Below are positions 34,207 through 46,935 of a DNA stretch of 64,000 nucleotides, piece after piece. This DNA comes from Deinandra increscens subsp. villosa (lineage: Eukaryota; Streptophyta; Magnoliopsida; Asterales; Asteraceae), in contig JBCNJP010000017.1 of NCBI GenBank assembly GCA_039602395.1, positions 12,922,315-12,986,314 of the forward strand, given 5' to 3'. The position numbers and the translations under genes were made by a program. The notes beneath the pieces are model-generated. The model searched no databases, was not told where the DNA came from, and saw only the letters and a list, made by a program, of their open reading frames with translations. Each line of letters starts with the position of its first letter. Positions within the stretch are counted from its first letter, which is position 1.

Positions 34207-36961
34207 TGTAACACCCGAGTTTCAATTTAGGAAAAATAACGTTAAAACGTTAGCTTAGAATTTAGGTCCCAGAAAATTTTCGTTAATTAACGTCATTAAA
34301 ACGTACGATTCCCCCAAAAAACATGATACTTTGTTTTTAATACAAGTAACTGGTGTTTTAGCACCATTACAATTTACAAAACAACGCCGATGTCAACGGT
34401 CTTCGAGTGTTCGGTCCTTGGACTTGCTTGTGGAATCCAGTCCCGCACATCCCCTACCTGCATTCAGCTTGAACCCATTAGTAATAAACATATTAGAGGC
34501 AAGAAACGACATTGAACTAACAAACGAGGACGATTTTCAACATTTTGAACCACCTCCACCGTAGCTTACGCCAGCCACCGTAAGCTACGGTGGTCCTGGC
34601 TAGGCTACGGTGGCCAGGTGCTGTGGTACAGTGGGGTTTCTCATCAGGGGCCACCGTAAGCTACGGTGGCACCATAAGCTACGGTGGCACCTGGTGGAAC
34701 ACCCCCCTTTTTCTTGCCCTTTCGCATCCGAAATCTATCCGGGGTAACCCCCAAGCATTCCTTTCGAACCTGCAATGTAACGCGAGTCTAACAACACGAT
34801 TCTTACGGCAATTACCAATGTCAAAACATATAACCCATTAGACCACCCAACGGGTCTAACTCAACTACATTATATACATATTTATACATACGTTTTAGTT
34901 ACCAAAATTCTTTTTATCGACCCATTGGTCACCATCGATGCTTTGGGCCAACGCATGAGGATTCGATAATCCTTAAGGCCTCAACATCTCTTGGTGTTCT
35001 AATTGGACAACTATAGGTTTAGCAATCATCCTTATGGACCAACTTGTTAAACCATTATCCTTTAGGTGCATCAACGTTTTACCATATGCAATCCCTTGTC
35101 AAGGCATGACTACTACAAGTCATTTTACCACCTCGAGTATGCACTTAATAACGAGAACCTAGCCAATTCAACGACCACTTGTCCAACATAATTCATATGA
35201 ATATAACATGTAGGAATACGTTACAAGACCATTCCTAAAATTTCACAATTAATGTGGTTCACATAATTCCTTTAGTTGACAACTAAAACTTGGTTCATCA
35301 CCTTGATTCATTTGAGTTTTTACACATTAGCCCGCTTGACCCGTTAACATGAATCCTAATATTCATATTTCCTACCATTAGCGTATCATAGAGATTTCTA
35401 AATCCGCTTAACCTCCAAATAACAAGTTATAGCATGATTGTGGTTTTCTACATGCTATTTAGCCCCCATGTATCCATACCGTACAAGATTCAACATCATA
35501 CATCTAAGATGTCATAATGTAACCTTGTTTAGGCACATCATCAATTAGCTAGATTTTGACTCTTCTTAACATATTCATACCTTTCCGACTTGAACAAGTT
35601 TAACACTTCACTCGTCAAGTTGCATTACATAACATTATAACCATAATGGGCAATAAAGTAAATGTGTAACATAACATAAATGTTACCTCGTGAGCTCTAA
35701 CCATCTTTACTGGGTTTATCGTGTGTCCTTCGGCTTGGTTGCTTGACGTGGACTTAATTCTTGTTAGATACACATGACACCGTCAACCATGATCCTCTAT
35801 ATCACATTTGTCATGTTTTAGTACTTGATTCAATTAAGTACACTTTACATCTAACTTTTATATCAACTACACATTAACCATACAATATGGCTCAACTCTT
35901 TCACATGTTAATAAGCCTTATGTCCATGAAGTTTCTAAGGCATCTAACATGATTTCCATATGTCACGATTATAAATTTTAGCACTTGAAACATCAAGATA
36001 TATCAAGGCTTCACATTTGGCGTTCGTTTGAAACCATATACTAACTAGAAACCCATTTAGGCATTTTATCAAGCACTTGGTGTGCATATATATATGCACA
36101 CACATAACCCCATCCCTTGAATCTCCAATTAACCATTTAGCATAGCGTTGGTGAAATCCATCACCAACCCATCATCAATTCTTCATATAATACCATATTC
36201 AAGCAATAATTCAACTAATGCAAGCAATTTCACCACTCTCTTAAGTGGTCATTTAGCATGGAGGTTCAAATATGAGAAATTGGTGACTACTTCACCAATT
36301 ACCACTCAAGATAGAAATTTATGCAACATATAAAGTTTCTAACATCCTAAGATGCTTAAAACATCAACCAATTTCAGATTGCAAGCCCCTAATTTTCGAG
36401 ACCTAGCATGCATCATGATGGGGTTTTACTTACTTGATGAGGAATTGAGTTTGGGAAGATGAAAGCACTTCCAATTCCCATTTTGTACATGAAAATCGCA
36501 GCCCCCCACATCCTTGTGCAGAATTTTGGAGTTGGTGAGAGGGTTTGAGAGGGTGAAGTCGCACCAGGGGGAGGAGACATCGATCTCCAGCCCCCTCTCC
36601 TCCTCTTTTGTTTATTACACTTTAGTGTAATTACAATTCTGGCCCCTCCACCTTCCATTATTCAAATTTTAAACCACAATGTCATATTTTGTAAAATAAG
36701 CCCATGTGGTTTCATATAACACATAATCATAGCAAAGTTAGGGGTTTTAACGTTCCATGTTATTTAACAGATACACCCGATTTAAAAGAAAACCGGGATG
36801 TTACAATTCCACTCATAGCTTTGAGATTTGTTTAGAATAAATCTCATTTTATTTAACTTATCCTTTAAACCCCCTCATGTTCATAACGGGACAAGTCATG
36901 AACTAACGTCCCGTCCTATTTATTTACGAATAAAATATTCGTTCGGTTTCGGGATGTTACA
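34207..36961 (-). repeat. LTR 3 of the array (5' LTR in sense)
   Basis: 2755 bp; about four unique bases by eye (for example TATTAGAGGC near 34495, GTACAGTGG near 34629, CATCTCTTGG near 34988, TTTACTGGG near 35711). It directly abuts the right target duplication. Confidence 0.92.
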
Positions 36962-37137
36962 GGCGTTAGCCAGGTAACGCCGAGAGAGGGGAGAAGTGAA
37001 ATGATTATGGGGCGTTATGGGGGCTTTATCCACTACACCATAAAGCCCCATAAAGCCCATTGTCCAGTCACCGTCCACATGGCGGATAATGCCCCATTCG
37101 GGGCCTTATGGGGCCTTATCCATTACGGGTAGCCTTA

Positions 37138-37979
37138 GCCAAGTGCAAATTTCTTCCCTCTTCATCTTCTCTCACTTCCACATCATTGCCTACTCACTAA
37201 ATGCATTGGATATGGTCTAAAAGGATTTCATCCATGATCATCGTAGGAATTTTGGTACTTATATGTTCTTGATTCTTGTAACCTATAACGTGGCTAATAT
37301 ACATGTTATTACCCTTAATGGGTTCCTTAAGTGACTAATCTTATTCGAGGCTGCTATGTCATGATTATTACATACACTATTAAGAAGATGGTGATAGTTT
37401 CCTATGTGATTACCCTTGCTCTTCAATCGCCCACTTGAAGCCTCTAAAATGTTAGAAAACTGAAATTTTTAATTACGTCGTTTTATTCAGTTGCTCAACA
37501 TGTTGTGGATGCATTAGTTTTAGCGTTTTAGGCTATGGTTAACTTTAGCTTATTTGGCCAAATAATTATTCATCATCTGACCTGTTTTTTACGTTCTGCT
37601 TTTTGCATCCACTAACAAAAAGTCGTGGATCCGTCACTGCTCACATCTGCATGAGCATCTTGTGTGGCCTAGTTCTATGTTTTATGATTTTTTTTTTCAA
37701 TATCTCTAAAATGGTAATATTACCATTTTAGAACTTAATTTTTTACCACTATTGATAACCAAACTCATTTTACTCTCCTCACCTTTTATTTCACCAAAAA
37801 AGAAAAACTTTCTTCTTATTTTTTTTAGTTTATATTCTTAAATATTGATCCAACAAGTTTTCAATAGACGGTTGAAGAGAAAAAAAAACATTAGCAAAAG
37901 CTTGACTCGAAGTTATATAAGATCTTGTAAACATCAACAATGTATCTAGATTTTGAGAGCGGCTTACCACGAGGTTTCA
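37138..37979. other. Intergenic stretch, nothing recognised
   Basis: AT-rich; no supported gene. An inverted pair TAAAATGGTAATATTACCATTTTA near 37707-37730 forms a short palindrome. Confidence 0.45.
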
Positions 37980-38882
37980 TTTTTTTTTTTTTTTGGAACA
38001 GCGGTATGAATAAATTAAAACAAGCTCAAAAGAGCAAAGAAATTACAAATAAAGGATGGGGTTGATCATCCAATTGTTCCAGTTTATCGCAACCTTATGA
38101 CATCTATTACTAAACCATATAAAAGAAGAGTAAATGATCGAATCGAATAAACCACCGTTCCAGACTTTGCTTGGTTGAAAAATGTGAGCGTTTCTATTCT
38201 TCCAAATCGTCCACCAAAAGGTGTAAGTAATCGTATGAATGGCGTACTTTTTGATCCTTGAGATATGCAGGGCTTCGATTTGAGCATGAACCGAATTGGG
38301 GTTTGAGAGGCAAACATCATCCAACTGAAGCCAATTCTTCAATCTGTGAAATAATAAACGGGAGACGGAGCATTCCCCAAACACGTGAATAGAGGATTCC
38401 ACATAATGGTTGCAAACGGGACATAGAATATTCTCAATCTCCAACCCTCTTTTGGATAAAATTAGACGGGTTGGAAGGCGATCAATAAATAATCTCCAAG
38501 CGAAAATATTTACTTTCTTAGGCACGTATCTCAACCATCGCGTGACAATGTCGCAAACCGGAAGATGAACTCGATCAATGTAGACCCGCAGCGATCTTAC
38601 CGAAAACTCAGTGTCACCATCAAGATTCCAATCCCAAGAGTCGATGTCGTTATTGAGGTTTATGTCTTTAAGAAGACCCATAAACTCAGCATATTGAGCC
38701 TCCTCTCTACCTCCTCTAATGGGCCTGCGCCATTGCCAACACCAATTATTATTAGCCCAATAGTCATGGATTGTATTATCTTTACCCAAAGCAAGAGCAA
38801 AGAGCCGAGGAAACCGAGTTTAAAGGGGACGCCTTTCAATCCAAACGTCCTTCCAGAATTTAACCGAATTTCCGTTACCAAC
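37980..38882 (-). pseudogene. LINE 3' part: zinc-binding reverse-transcriptase region and poly(A)
   Basis: The minus strand reads GNGNSVKFWKDVWIE, an in-frame stop, then GKDNTIHDYW and on through FSVRSLRVYID, KKVNIFAWRL, RLPTRLILSKRG and CPVCNHYVESSIHVFGEC, followed by FWWTIWKNRNAHIF. This is the zf-RVT region found after the RT domain of plant LINEs. The 3' end has AATAAATT-type sequence and a poly(A) tail (37980-37994, T on the plus strand). The 5' continuation is at 49503-50020, beyond the inserted Tekay element. Confidence 0.82.
38878..38882. repeat. Target duplication of the Tekay element, left copy
   Basis: CCAAC here and at 49498-49502. The LINE frame continues across when one copy is removed. 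Confidence 0.9.
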
Positions 38883-41449
38883 TGTCACACCCCCAAGATA
38901 CCACTAACGGAGTTTATGCCGTCGAGGGGCGCGACTAGACCAGGATCCACAACCAATAGTTACAAATACTAAACGAATCAAGTAAAGTCCAAGTGTTCAT
39001 AATCAAAACAGTTTTTAAAAGTACGCAGCGGAAAATAACATAAGTATCTTTGCACTAACCACGTGCTTAAATTACAAAACATGAATTGTTATTAAAATCC
39101 CGAGTTTGAGTTTAAATAAGAAATCTTCAAGTGCCATGCCAACCTCCAGCGGATACTCCTTAGCGATCTGCAAAAGTTTAAACCATGCAAGTGTCAACCT
39201 AACGGTTGGTGAGATTCACAGTGGGCTTGTCATGCATTGGCCCGGTCTCATAATCATAATTCGTGTCAAGATGTACTTACAAAATATTTATTGGTGAAAA
39301 ACAATGCTCATAATTATTTCTTTGTTTATAAATGAAGTTTCCGTGACCTACGTCATCGGGTATGTACTAGTTCCGTAAAGTTAAAGGACTCAACCGATAT
39401 CGCGGGTAGCTAATCCGTTGTTCCATGCTCTAAGGAAGTTTGTACCAAAGCTGACTTATTTTGTGGGGGCCGAGCCATCCCGTACAGTGCGGACCTACGT
39501 CATCGCGGTTTAATTTTTGCCTCCCCCGTGTCCTCCCCGGGACTACGGTCAAATAGGCTGATATTGTTCCTCCGTGCACTCCCCATGCCACGGGGCGGAG
39601 TTTGTCAAACTCCAGTAGATCTACCCAACATCCCCTCGCTTTACAATTAATGGCACAATTTTAGTGAGGACTTTTAAGTTATAAGGCATCCTTAGAAAAC
39701 ATGTGATATCATGTGGTTCAGACTTTAACCTACACTAGCCATATTAAAAACGGTTTACTTTGGATTCTCATGAATCTCTAAAACATTTTCAGTATTCAGA
39801 AACAGTTTGTTCAAGTACGCAAGTGTTTCCCATAAAACACTTCAGTTCATCAAGTGGGTGCCGAGCATTCCCGTATTCTCATGAATTTGTCAGCATTGTT
39901 TTTCGTTAAGTTATTCGGTGTGGCCCAAACGGACTCACAGTAAACGGGTTAGTGACACTCACCTTGGGTTGCACTGCTACACTTGCTAAAATCCAAGTAT
40001 TGTTGTTTAACGAAGACCTAGAACACGTTTAGGTCTTAAGTATTAGTTTCGTGTCTATTCTTTAACTTAACGTCACTATGGCCCATAACATAGCACGTTG
40101 GAGCTACGACTCGACATACCGACACACGACACCGATGGTTGATCATAAATCATGGGCTCATACAAATCAGAAATCATGGCATGTATCATCATAGCATAAT
40201 CATGTAAGTCATGGCATAACACTTAAGCAAATTGCACAAGTTTGGTTTGTAGGTCAGATCTTAGTTTCGCTAGCACAGTTTCGCTAGGCAGTTTCGCTGG
40301 GTGCACGGGCAGCACTTTCGCTAGGTAATGCCCGGTGACACAGTTTCGCTAGGCTAGTTTCGCCCGAAACTGCTGACGCAGTTTCGCTAGCCTAGTTTCG
40401 CAGGGAAACTGGTTTGAACTTTCGTTCAGGGTATTTCGCTCGGTAGATTCGTTCGAGCAGGTCTGGTCAGTTTCGCTAGCGACACTATAGTTTCGCTCGA
40501 CTGTGTCTCTGAATGAATGCCTAATTTCGCTATACAGTTTCGCCCAGAGAACACACAGTTTCGCTGGTCGCGAAAAACATACGGATTTGCCTAAAAATCA
40601 ACCTAACAGCTTCCATATTACATGCAATTCATTATCTAGCATTCATAGGCATTTACCAACATAAATCAAGCAGCTTTAACACCTTTAGCATGCAGTTTCA
40701 TCATCAAATCACCAAAATATGTTCAAAACCCTAAAATGACCTAACTAGCATAAATCTCTAACATGGTTGGATTTCAAACGTAAAGTTGCTAACTTTATAA
40801 CAAATCTAGCATCCCTAAACAACATACTAGCAGATCAAGCAGTTACGTGAAGGTTTGAACATGCTTTTTAAGAAAACAAGAAGAAAAGGCATAAAGGAAG
40901 GTTTTGGGACTCACGATTCGATCAAGGAATCGAATGGATGTTGTCTTGAGGCTGAGGTCTTGATCTTTCTTGATGTTTTCGGCTGACCAGATCTCCAGAG
41001 AAGTGTGTGTGTGTTTTTGGTGTAAAATGAGGCAAATAGAGAAACTAGGGTTTATTAAGATTATTTATATCAGGGGCCAGTTTCGCTGGCAGTTTCGCTG
41101 GCCAGGCGAAACTAGCTCTGGTCTCGTGTTATTTGGTTATCTTAGCTGGCTACCGGGCGACACTATAGTTTCGCCCGGTAGTTTCGCTGGCGACCAAAAG
41201 GCAAGTTTTCACATAATCCAGTATTTACAACTTGTCATGCTATTCACAATAATAAGTCATGTATTTAAATCACATTGCACATAAGGACAATAAATAAGCA
41301 CATAACACATATGGACGGGTTTGGTGATCAACCAAAGGTCGTGGACGTATTCGGCCTAGTTATGCATTAGTTACTTAAGTTAACACTCATGACGTAACTA
41401 ACGGAGATTTGTCTAACGGAAGTTAACCTTGAAATTCTCGGGTGTCACA
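38883..41449 (-). repeat. 3' LTR of the Tekay element (2567 bp)
   Basis: TGTCACACCCCCAAG...CTCGGGTGTCACA. Carries the inverted GCGAAACT clusters (about 40265-40565 and 41078-41190) and a TATA box at 41062-41069. Five bases longer than its partner (GCGGTTTAATTTTTGCC near 39507). Confidence 0.94.
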
Positions 41450-41460
41450 TCATCCCCTTG
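41450..41460 (-). other. Polypurine tract
   Basis: On the minus strand CAAGGGGATGA precedes the LTR's TGTGACACC. It primes plus-strand DNA synthesis. Confidence 0.7.
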
Positions 41461-41467
41461 AAATTGG

Positions 41468-41486
41468 AATTTTCGTCCCGAAAATT
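41468..41486 (-). other. Hairpin upstream of the polypurine tract
   Basis: AATTTTCG and CGAAAATT pair perfectly around a 3-base loop. It occupies the same place as the hairpin at 22031-22050, with stem bases changed on both sides. Confidence 0.7.
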
Positions 41487-41568
41487 ATTCTAGCGTTGTA
41501 GCGTTCGCAGCATCAGCTGTCGTCGTCGCTGTCGTCGCTGGGGAAAGAAAGCAAAAGTTTTAGGGTTG

Positions 41569-43515
41569 TCACATCCTCCTCCCGTTAAGGAATTTTGGTC
41601 CCCAAAATTGAATCATACCTTGAGTTTCCGTGGACGTTTGCTCAAACAGGTGGGGATACTTTTTCTTCATCTGATCCTCACGTTCCCAAGTATATTCAGG
41701 TCCACGTCTTGAGTTCCATCGCACCTTGACGATCGGAATCTTGCTACGTTTGAGGGCCTTCTCCTCGCGTCCCATGATTTCTACTGGTTGCTCAATGAAC
41801 CTCAAATGTTCGTCAATTTCCAATTCCTCCAAAGGAATTATTTCAGTGTCTTCAGCCAGACATTTCTTCAAGTTTGAGACGTGAAATACGTTGTGAACTC
41901 CATCGAGTTCAGCAGGGAGTCTTAGTCGGTAGGCCACCGGGCCTACTGTCCCAATGATTTCAAACGGACCGATGTAGCGAGGATTTAGCTTTCCACGCTT
42001 TCCGAAGCGTATCACTCCTTTCCAAGGAGATACCTTCAATAACACTTTGTCGCCTACCTCGAACTTCAAAGGTTTACGGCGTTTGTCGGCATAGCTCTTT
42101 TGTCTGTCACGTGCTGCGGCTATCCGTTTTTTGATTTGAATGATTCGTTCAGTTGTATCATGGATAAGTTCTGGTCCGGTGATTCCTTTGTCACTCGTTT
42201 CAGCCCAACACACGGGCGATCTACATTTTCTGCCATAAAGTGCTTCAAAAGGTGCAGCGCCGATACTTGAATGATAACTGTTGTTGTAGGAGAACTCCAC
42301 CAACGGAAGGTGAGCCTCCCAGTCTTTACCGAAGTCGAGAACACAAGCTCGGAGCATATCCTCTAAAGTCTGTATAGTTCGTTCCGTCTGACCGTCGGTC
42401 TGCGGGTGATAAGCTGTACTCATGTCTAGTCTGGTTCCCAGTGACTCTTGCATAGATTGCCATAATCGTGAAGTAAATCGAGGATCTCTATCGGAGATAA
42501 TAGTCTTAGGCACTCCATGCCTTGCCACAATTCGGTCAATATACAGCTTGGTTAACTTATCCATATTGTCAATTTCCTTCATCGGAATAAAATGTGCAGA
42601 TTTGGTTAATCGATCAATGATAACCCAAATCGCATCCGGTCGATTCGATCGATGAGGTAATCCTGTTACAAAATCCATGGGGATATCCTCCCATTTCCAT
42701 TCTGGGATTTTTGGTTGCTGTAACAATCCAGCAGGCTTTTGGTACTCAACCTTAACCCTTGAGCATGTTAAACACTTAGCCACATATCGCGCTATGTCGA
42801 CTTTCATGTTCGGCCACCAATACAAACTCTTTAAGTCTTGGTACATTTTATCCGATCCAGGGTGCACCGAATATCTTGACTTGTGAGCCTCGTCCATCAC
42901 GAGTTCACGAAGATTTCCGAGTAAAGGAACCCAAATTCTGTCATTATAATACCTGATTCCATCAGTCTTAACCTCAGAGTGACCATCTATACCACGCAGT
43001 GCTTCAGCTGCGAAGTTTTCTTCTTTCAGAGCTTCTTGTTGGGCATCGCGGATCCGATCCGGTAATCCCGTGTGAATGGTAAGTTGCAGCGCTCGTACTC
43101 GTCGAGGCTTTTCGTACTCTTTCCGACTTAGGGCATCAGCCACGACGTTGGCTTTTCCGGGGTGATACTTAATTGCTAAATCATAATCGTTTAACAACTC
43201 GATCCACCTTCTCTGTCTCATGTTGAGATCCTTTTGTTCGAAGATATGTTGCAAACTCTTGTGGTCGGTAAATATTGTGCACTTTGTTCCGTAGAGGTAA
43301 TGTCTCCAAATCTTAAGTGCGTGAACAACGGCTCCTAACTCCAAATCATGAGTCGTGTAATTCTTTTCAGTATCCTTTAGTTGCCTGGACCCGTAGGCAA
43401 TTACCTTGTCTCGTTGCATCAACACACAACCAAGTCCTTGAATCGATGCATCACAGTAGACCACAAAGTCGTCAATCCCATCGGGTAACGCGAGAATTGG
43501 AGCTGAACATAGCAT
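41569..43515 (-). pseudogene. pol C-terminal part: RNase H, integrase, chromodomain
   Basis: 648 residues in one frame. RNase H: FVVYCDASIQGLGCVLMQ near the start, DHKSLQHIF further on. Integrase zinc finger: HPGSDKMYQDL with CLTCSR (about 215-250); catalytic D in MDFVTGLP, D in ISDRDPRF and E in QTERTIQTLEDML. Then GDKVLLKVSPWKG and the chromodomain KVRWNSRRGPEYTWE (about 585-615). The first Met is not a true start: the frame continues upstream into RT and is separated from it by one extra base near 43570. Without that break gag-pol would be a single frame. Proteins act in cDNA integration, the chromodomain directing it to chromatin. Confidence 0.93.
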
Positions 43516-43558
43516 GTCTTTAAGCGTTTGGAACGCGCGTTCTTCTTTTTCACCCCAT

Positions 43559-46177
43559 CTATATTTGCACTCCTTTGTGCGTTAATGCTGTTAAGGGTTG
43601 GGCTATTTGTGAGAATCCCTTGATAAACCTTCGGTAATATCCGGCAAGTCCTAAGAATTGTCGGATTTCAGTCGGCGCTCTCGGAGTAGACCAATTCTTA
43701 ATAGCTTCCACTTTGGAAGGGTCGACATGAATTCCATCTTCATTAACTATGTGTCCGAGAAACTGAACTTCGCGAATCCAGAAATCGCATTTCGAAAACT
43801 TAGCATAAAGCTGTTCCTTGCGGAGCAATTCCAAAATGAGTCGCAGGTGCTCCTCGTGTTCTTCCTTTGTCTTGGAGTAAATCAAAATATCATCGATGAA
43901 GACAATCACAAACTGATCGAGGTACGGCTTGCACACTCGATTCATCAGATCCATAAATACAGCAGGTGCATTAGTTAGCCCGAACGGCATAACCAGGAAC
44001 TCGTAGTGTCCATACCGAGTTCTGAAAGCAGTCTTAGGGACGTCTTCTTCACGAACACGAAGTTGGTGATAACCAGACCGTAGATCAATCTTCGAGTAGT
44101 AACTTGAACCTTGTAGCTGATCGAAGAGATCGTCGATTCGAGGAAGTGGATACCGATTCTTGATAGTAACTTTGTTGAGCTCTCGGTAGTCGATACACAT
44201 TCGGAACGTTCCATCTTTCTTCTTAACGAATAATACCGGTGCTCCCCATGGAGACGAACTTGGACGGATAAATCCCTTGTCGAGTAGCTCTTGTAACTGT
44301 GCGGAGAGTTCGTTGAGCTCACTTACAGCCAAACGATACGGTGCGCGTGCAATTGGAGCGGCTCCAGGAGTTAAGTCGATCCCAAACTCAACTTGTCGAA
44401 AAGGAGGCAAACCAGGCAGATCTTCAGGAAATACATCTGGAAAGTCGCGGACTATCGGGTAGTTGTTAATTCTACGCTCGGGGCGTGTCGTGTCGGTGAC
44501 GTTTGCAAGTATCGCGAAGTGACCCTTACGAAGGCACTTCTGAGCTTTGAGGAACGAGATGATGCCGGTGACGGATCCACCTTTTTCTCCTTGGACCGTC
44601 AACACTTTACCGTCTTCGAGTGGGATACAAACCACCTTTTCTTGGCATAGAATTTCAGCTCGATTTTCAGATAACCAATCCATTCCTACTATAACATCGA
44701 AACTACCAATCGGGAAAGGCATAAGATCGATTCCTAGTGTATGGCCGGCTAGTTCTAACTTACAGTCCTTAACTATCTGAGTCGTATCATGAAGTTTACC
44801 ATTTGCTAGCTCTACCACATATTTAGCTTCTAAATCAACTGGTTTAGCATTAATTAGTCTAGCAAACTTAGTGGAAATAAAGCTTCTTTCAGCACCAGAA
44901 TCAAATAATACAGTAGCAAAGAAACCATTTAGTATAAATTTACCGTTAATCACGTTGGCGTCATTGCGAGCTTCACCTTGACCCATGACGAAAGCTCGAC
45001 CTCTACCATTTCCACCATTGCCATTATTACCATTCCCATTGCCATTCCCATTACCATTACCTCCGCCATTACCATTCCCACCGTTGTTTCCCTGATTACC
45101 GTGCCCTTGTCTTCTCAACTGTGGGCAGTCTCTTTTAATGTGGCCCGGAGCACCACATTCATAACAATTCCCGTTACCGTTTCCCCTGGGAGCTTCATTG
45201 TTGCGGTTCTGACCATTGTTTCCATTGCCCCGATTGTTCCCATAGTTGTTCCCATGATTATTGTTGTTGTTCCTTCTTGGGCGGTTTTGTTGCTCGGGTA
45301 GAATTGCCCAACAATCTTTTGCTTCGTGGCCTCCCTTGCCACACCTTTCACAGCTCAGACTCTTTCTGCAAATACCAACATGATGTTTCCCGCATCTGTT
45401 GCACATGGGTAGGTTACCCTTGTAGTTGCTCTGACCATTACCGCCCTGGCGGTTGTTACCACTGTTATTTCCAGACCTCTTGCTTTGACTCTGGGAGTTG
45501 AAAGACCTCCCAGTGCTGTTACCCACACTTTGATTATTCATCGAATTCTCAGGAGCTTCATCATCAGCCTTTCTTTTGCCACTCAAGGCAGTCTTTTCAG
45601 TGACTCTCGCAGGAAGTGTACCCTTCTCAACCTCCTGATCAGTAAGTTTATGAGCCAGACGAATGGCTTGCTGCACGGTTGTGGGGTTGCTGGCAGTCAC
45701 CAATCCTTTGATTTGAGGCGCGAGGCCTTCCAGATAACGCTCGATGCGTTTGAACTCAGCATCCACCATCGTGGGGCACAAAACCGCGTACTCGTGGTAA
45801 CGCGCGGTGTACTGTTCGATTTCAGACCCAGACATCTTTAAATTCAGAAATTCACCCTCGAGCTTCTTCACTTGGTCACGAGGACAGTATTCTTCCATGA
45901 TCAGTTCTTTGAACGCTCCCCATTCCATGTTGTTAGCCGCACCGATTCCGATCATCTGAATCTCAGCGTTCCACCAGGAGAGAGCAGATCCCTCAAAGGT
46001 ACCAGTAGCATACTTCACCTTGTTTTCCGCGAGGCAGTTACACATTGAGAAGACCTTCTCAGATTTTTCGATCCACCGGAGGAGTCCTACCGCTCCTTCT
46101 TCGCCGGAAAACGTCATCGGCTTACAGTCCATGAAGGACTTGAACGTACAGTAGTGGACGTTTCCTGATGCAATCAA
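43559..46177 (-). pseudogene. gag, protease and reverse transcriptase part
   Basis: 872 residues. Capsid: FEGSALSWWNAEIQ and YLEGLAPQIKGLV. Three CCHC knuckles: CNRCGKHHVGIC, CERCGKGGHEAKDC (about 258-290), CYECGAPGHIKRDC (about 337), separated by Asn/Gly-rich linkers. Protease: VLFDSGAERSFIS. Reverse transcriptase: RMCIDYRELNKVT, YHQLRV and FIDDILIYS (catalytic DD). It stops soon after the thumb, at the frameshift near 43570. The start at 46177 is a Met inside the capsid; the true N-terminus appears to be the 45-codon piece at 46231-46368, cut off by a stop. Confidence 0.93.
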
Positions 46178-46230
46178 TAGTCCGGGTTCAAATTTAAACA
46201 GATCTAAATATATTTATATCGCCTTGTGCC

Positions 46231-46368
46231 TTAACCGGCATAATAATTACCATGGGCAGCAATTATAGCTTGTACAGCTGCCACGGCGGCTTGCACGTGC
46301 TCATTGATCATCGCTTGCAGTTGCGCGGGCGTCAGATTGATGTTGTTTCTTCCGGCTCTTCCAGACAT
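46231..46368 (-). pseudogene. Gag N-terminal fragment
   Basis: 45 codons, MSGRAGRNNINLTPAQLQ to AHGNYYAG, then TAA. The Arg/Gly start and the Ala-rich helix resemble gag N-termini of plant chromoviruses. It precedes the 46177 frame on the same strand, so an internal deletion or mutation probably separated them. Confidence 0.62.
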
Positions 46369-46920
46369 CTTGCTGAACAGTTAAAGTAGCCAGTGTTCAG
46401 TCGCAACTATATTCTATACATATCCCATAATATGTATATTAACAATTTCCCGTTATCTCACTATTAGTTCAGAAAAATTTTCGTGCAAAATCGAGGCGTC
46501 ATCGAAGATCGTTGTAAGTCGTAAGTATCTATCGTCGAAAGTCGGCTTTCCCATAAAAGTCACCGTCGGCGTAGTCGTCGTAGTAGAAATCAGGACGTAG
46601 CGTGTAGCACCGTTTCGTAGTCGCTTTCCCCAGAGTAGTGTGCGTATTCGCGTTCGCATTTCGTATTTGTGTGTGAAAATTTCCTAAGGTCTTTCCGTTA
46701 GACTACTTAGTCACGGTCTATATATATTTATATATATATATATATATATATACGTATATCTGTACGTACTAAGCTTTTACTTACACAGCAGAGCGAGTAT
46801 CCCAGGTTGGCACGCAAAAATTTTGTCTTTGGGATTTTATTTGTTCATTTGTAACTAAGGTTTTCAAGTTGTAGTTTCCAAATCGTTTTCAAAAATGATT
46901 CCAGTTCTCTGCAACTTATG

Positions 46921-46932
46921 GCTCTGATACCA
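46921..46932 (-). other. Primer binding site of the Tekay element
   Basis: Reverse of TGGTATCAGAGC, the initiator tRNA-Met complement, 3 bases from the 5' LTR. Confidence 0.9.
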
Positions 46933-46935
46933 ATC

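Larger units (their letters stand above)
19257..36961 (-). mobile_element. Tandem non-autonomous LTR retrotransposon: LTR-INT-LTR-INT-LTR
   Basis: Three 2755-bp LTRs alternate with two internal regions, and the only 5-bp target duplication (GGCGT, 19252-19256 and 36962-36966) is at the outer ends. LTRs begin TGTAACACCCGAG and end CGGGATGTTACA on the plus strand. The primer site GCTCTGATACCA (complement of the initiator tRNA-Met type site) abuts LTR2 and LTR3 on their left, and a G6 polypurine tract abuts LTR1 and LTR2 on their right, so the sense strand is minus. No gag or pol is encoded; this is a large non-autonomous derivative, apparently of Ty3/gypsy chromovirus type. The array form most likely came from unequal recombination between two copies or LTRs. 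Confidence 0.93.
19137..37134. mobile_element. PIF/Harbinger MITE split by an LTR retrotransposon array
   Basis: Outer target duplications TTA at 19134-19136 and 37135-37137; TIRs GGCTATTCGTAATGG and, reversed, GGCTACCCGTAATGG. The left part is 19137-19256 and the right part 36962-37134. Joined, they match the intact MITE at 16517-16804, which shows where the interruption lies (inside GGGCGTTAGC). GGCGT is duplicated at the junctions. Confidence 0.93.

Noticed and set aside
44978..45301. 107-codon plus-strand frame
   Set aside because: Antisense shadow of the Asn/Gly-rich gag linker.
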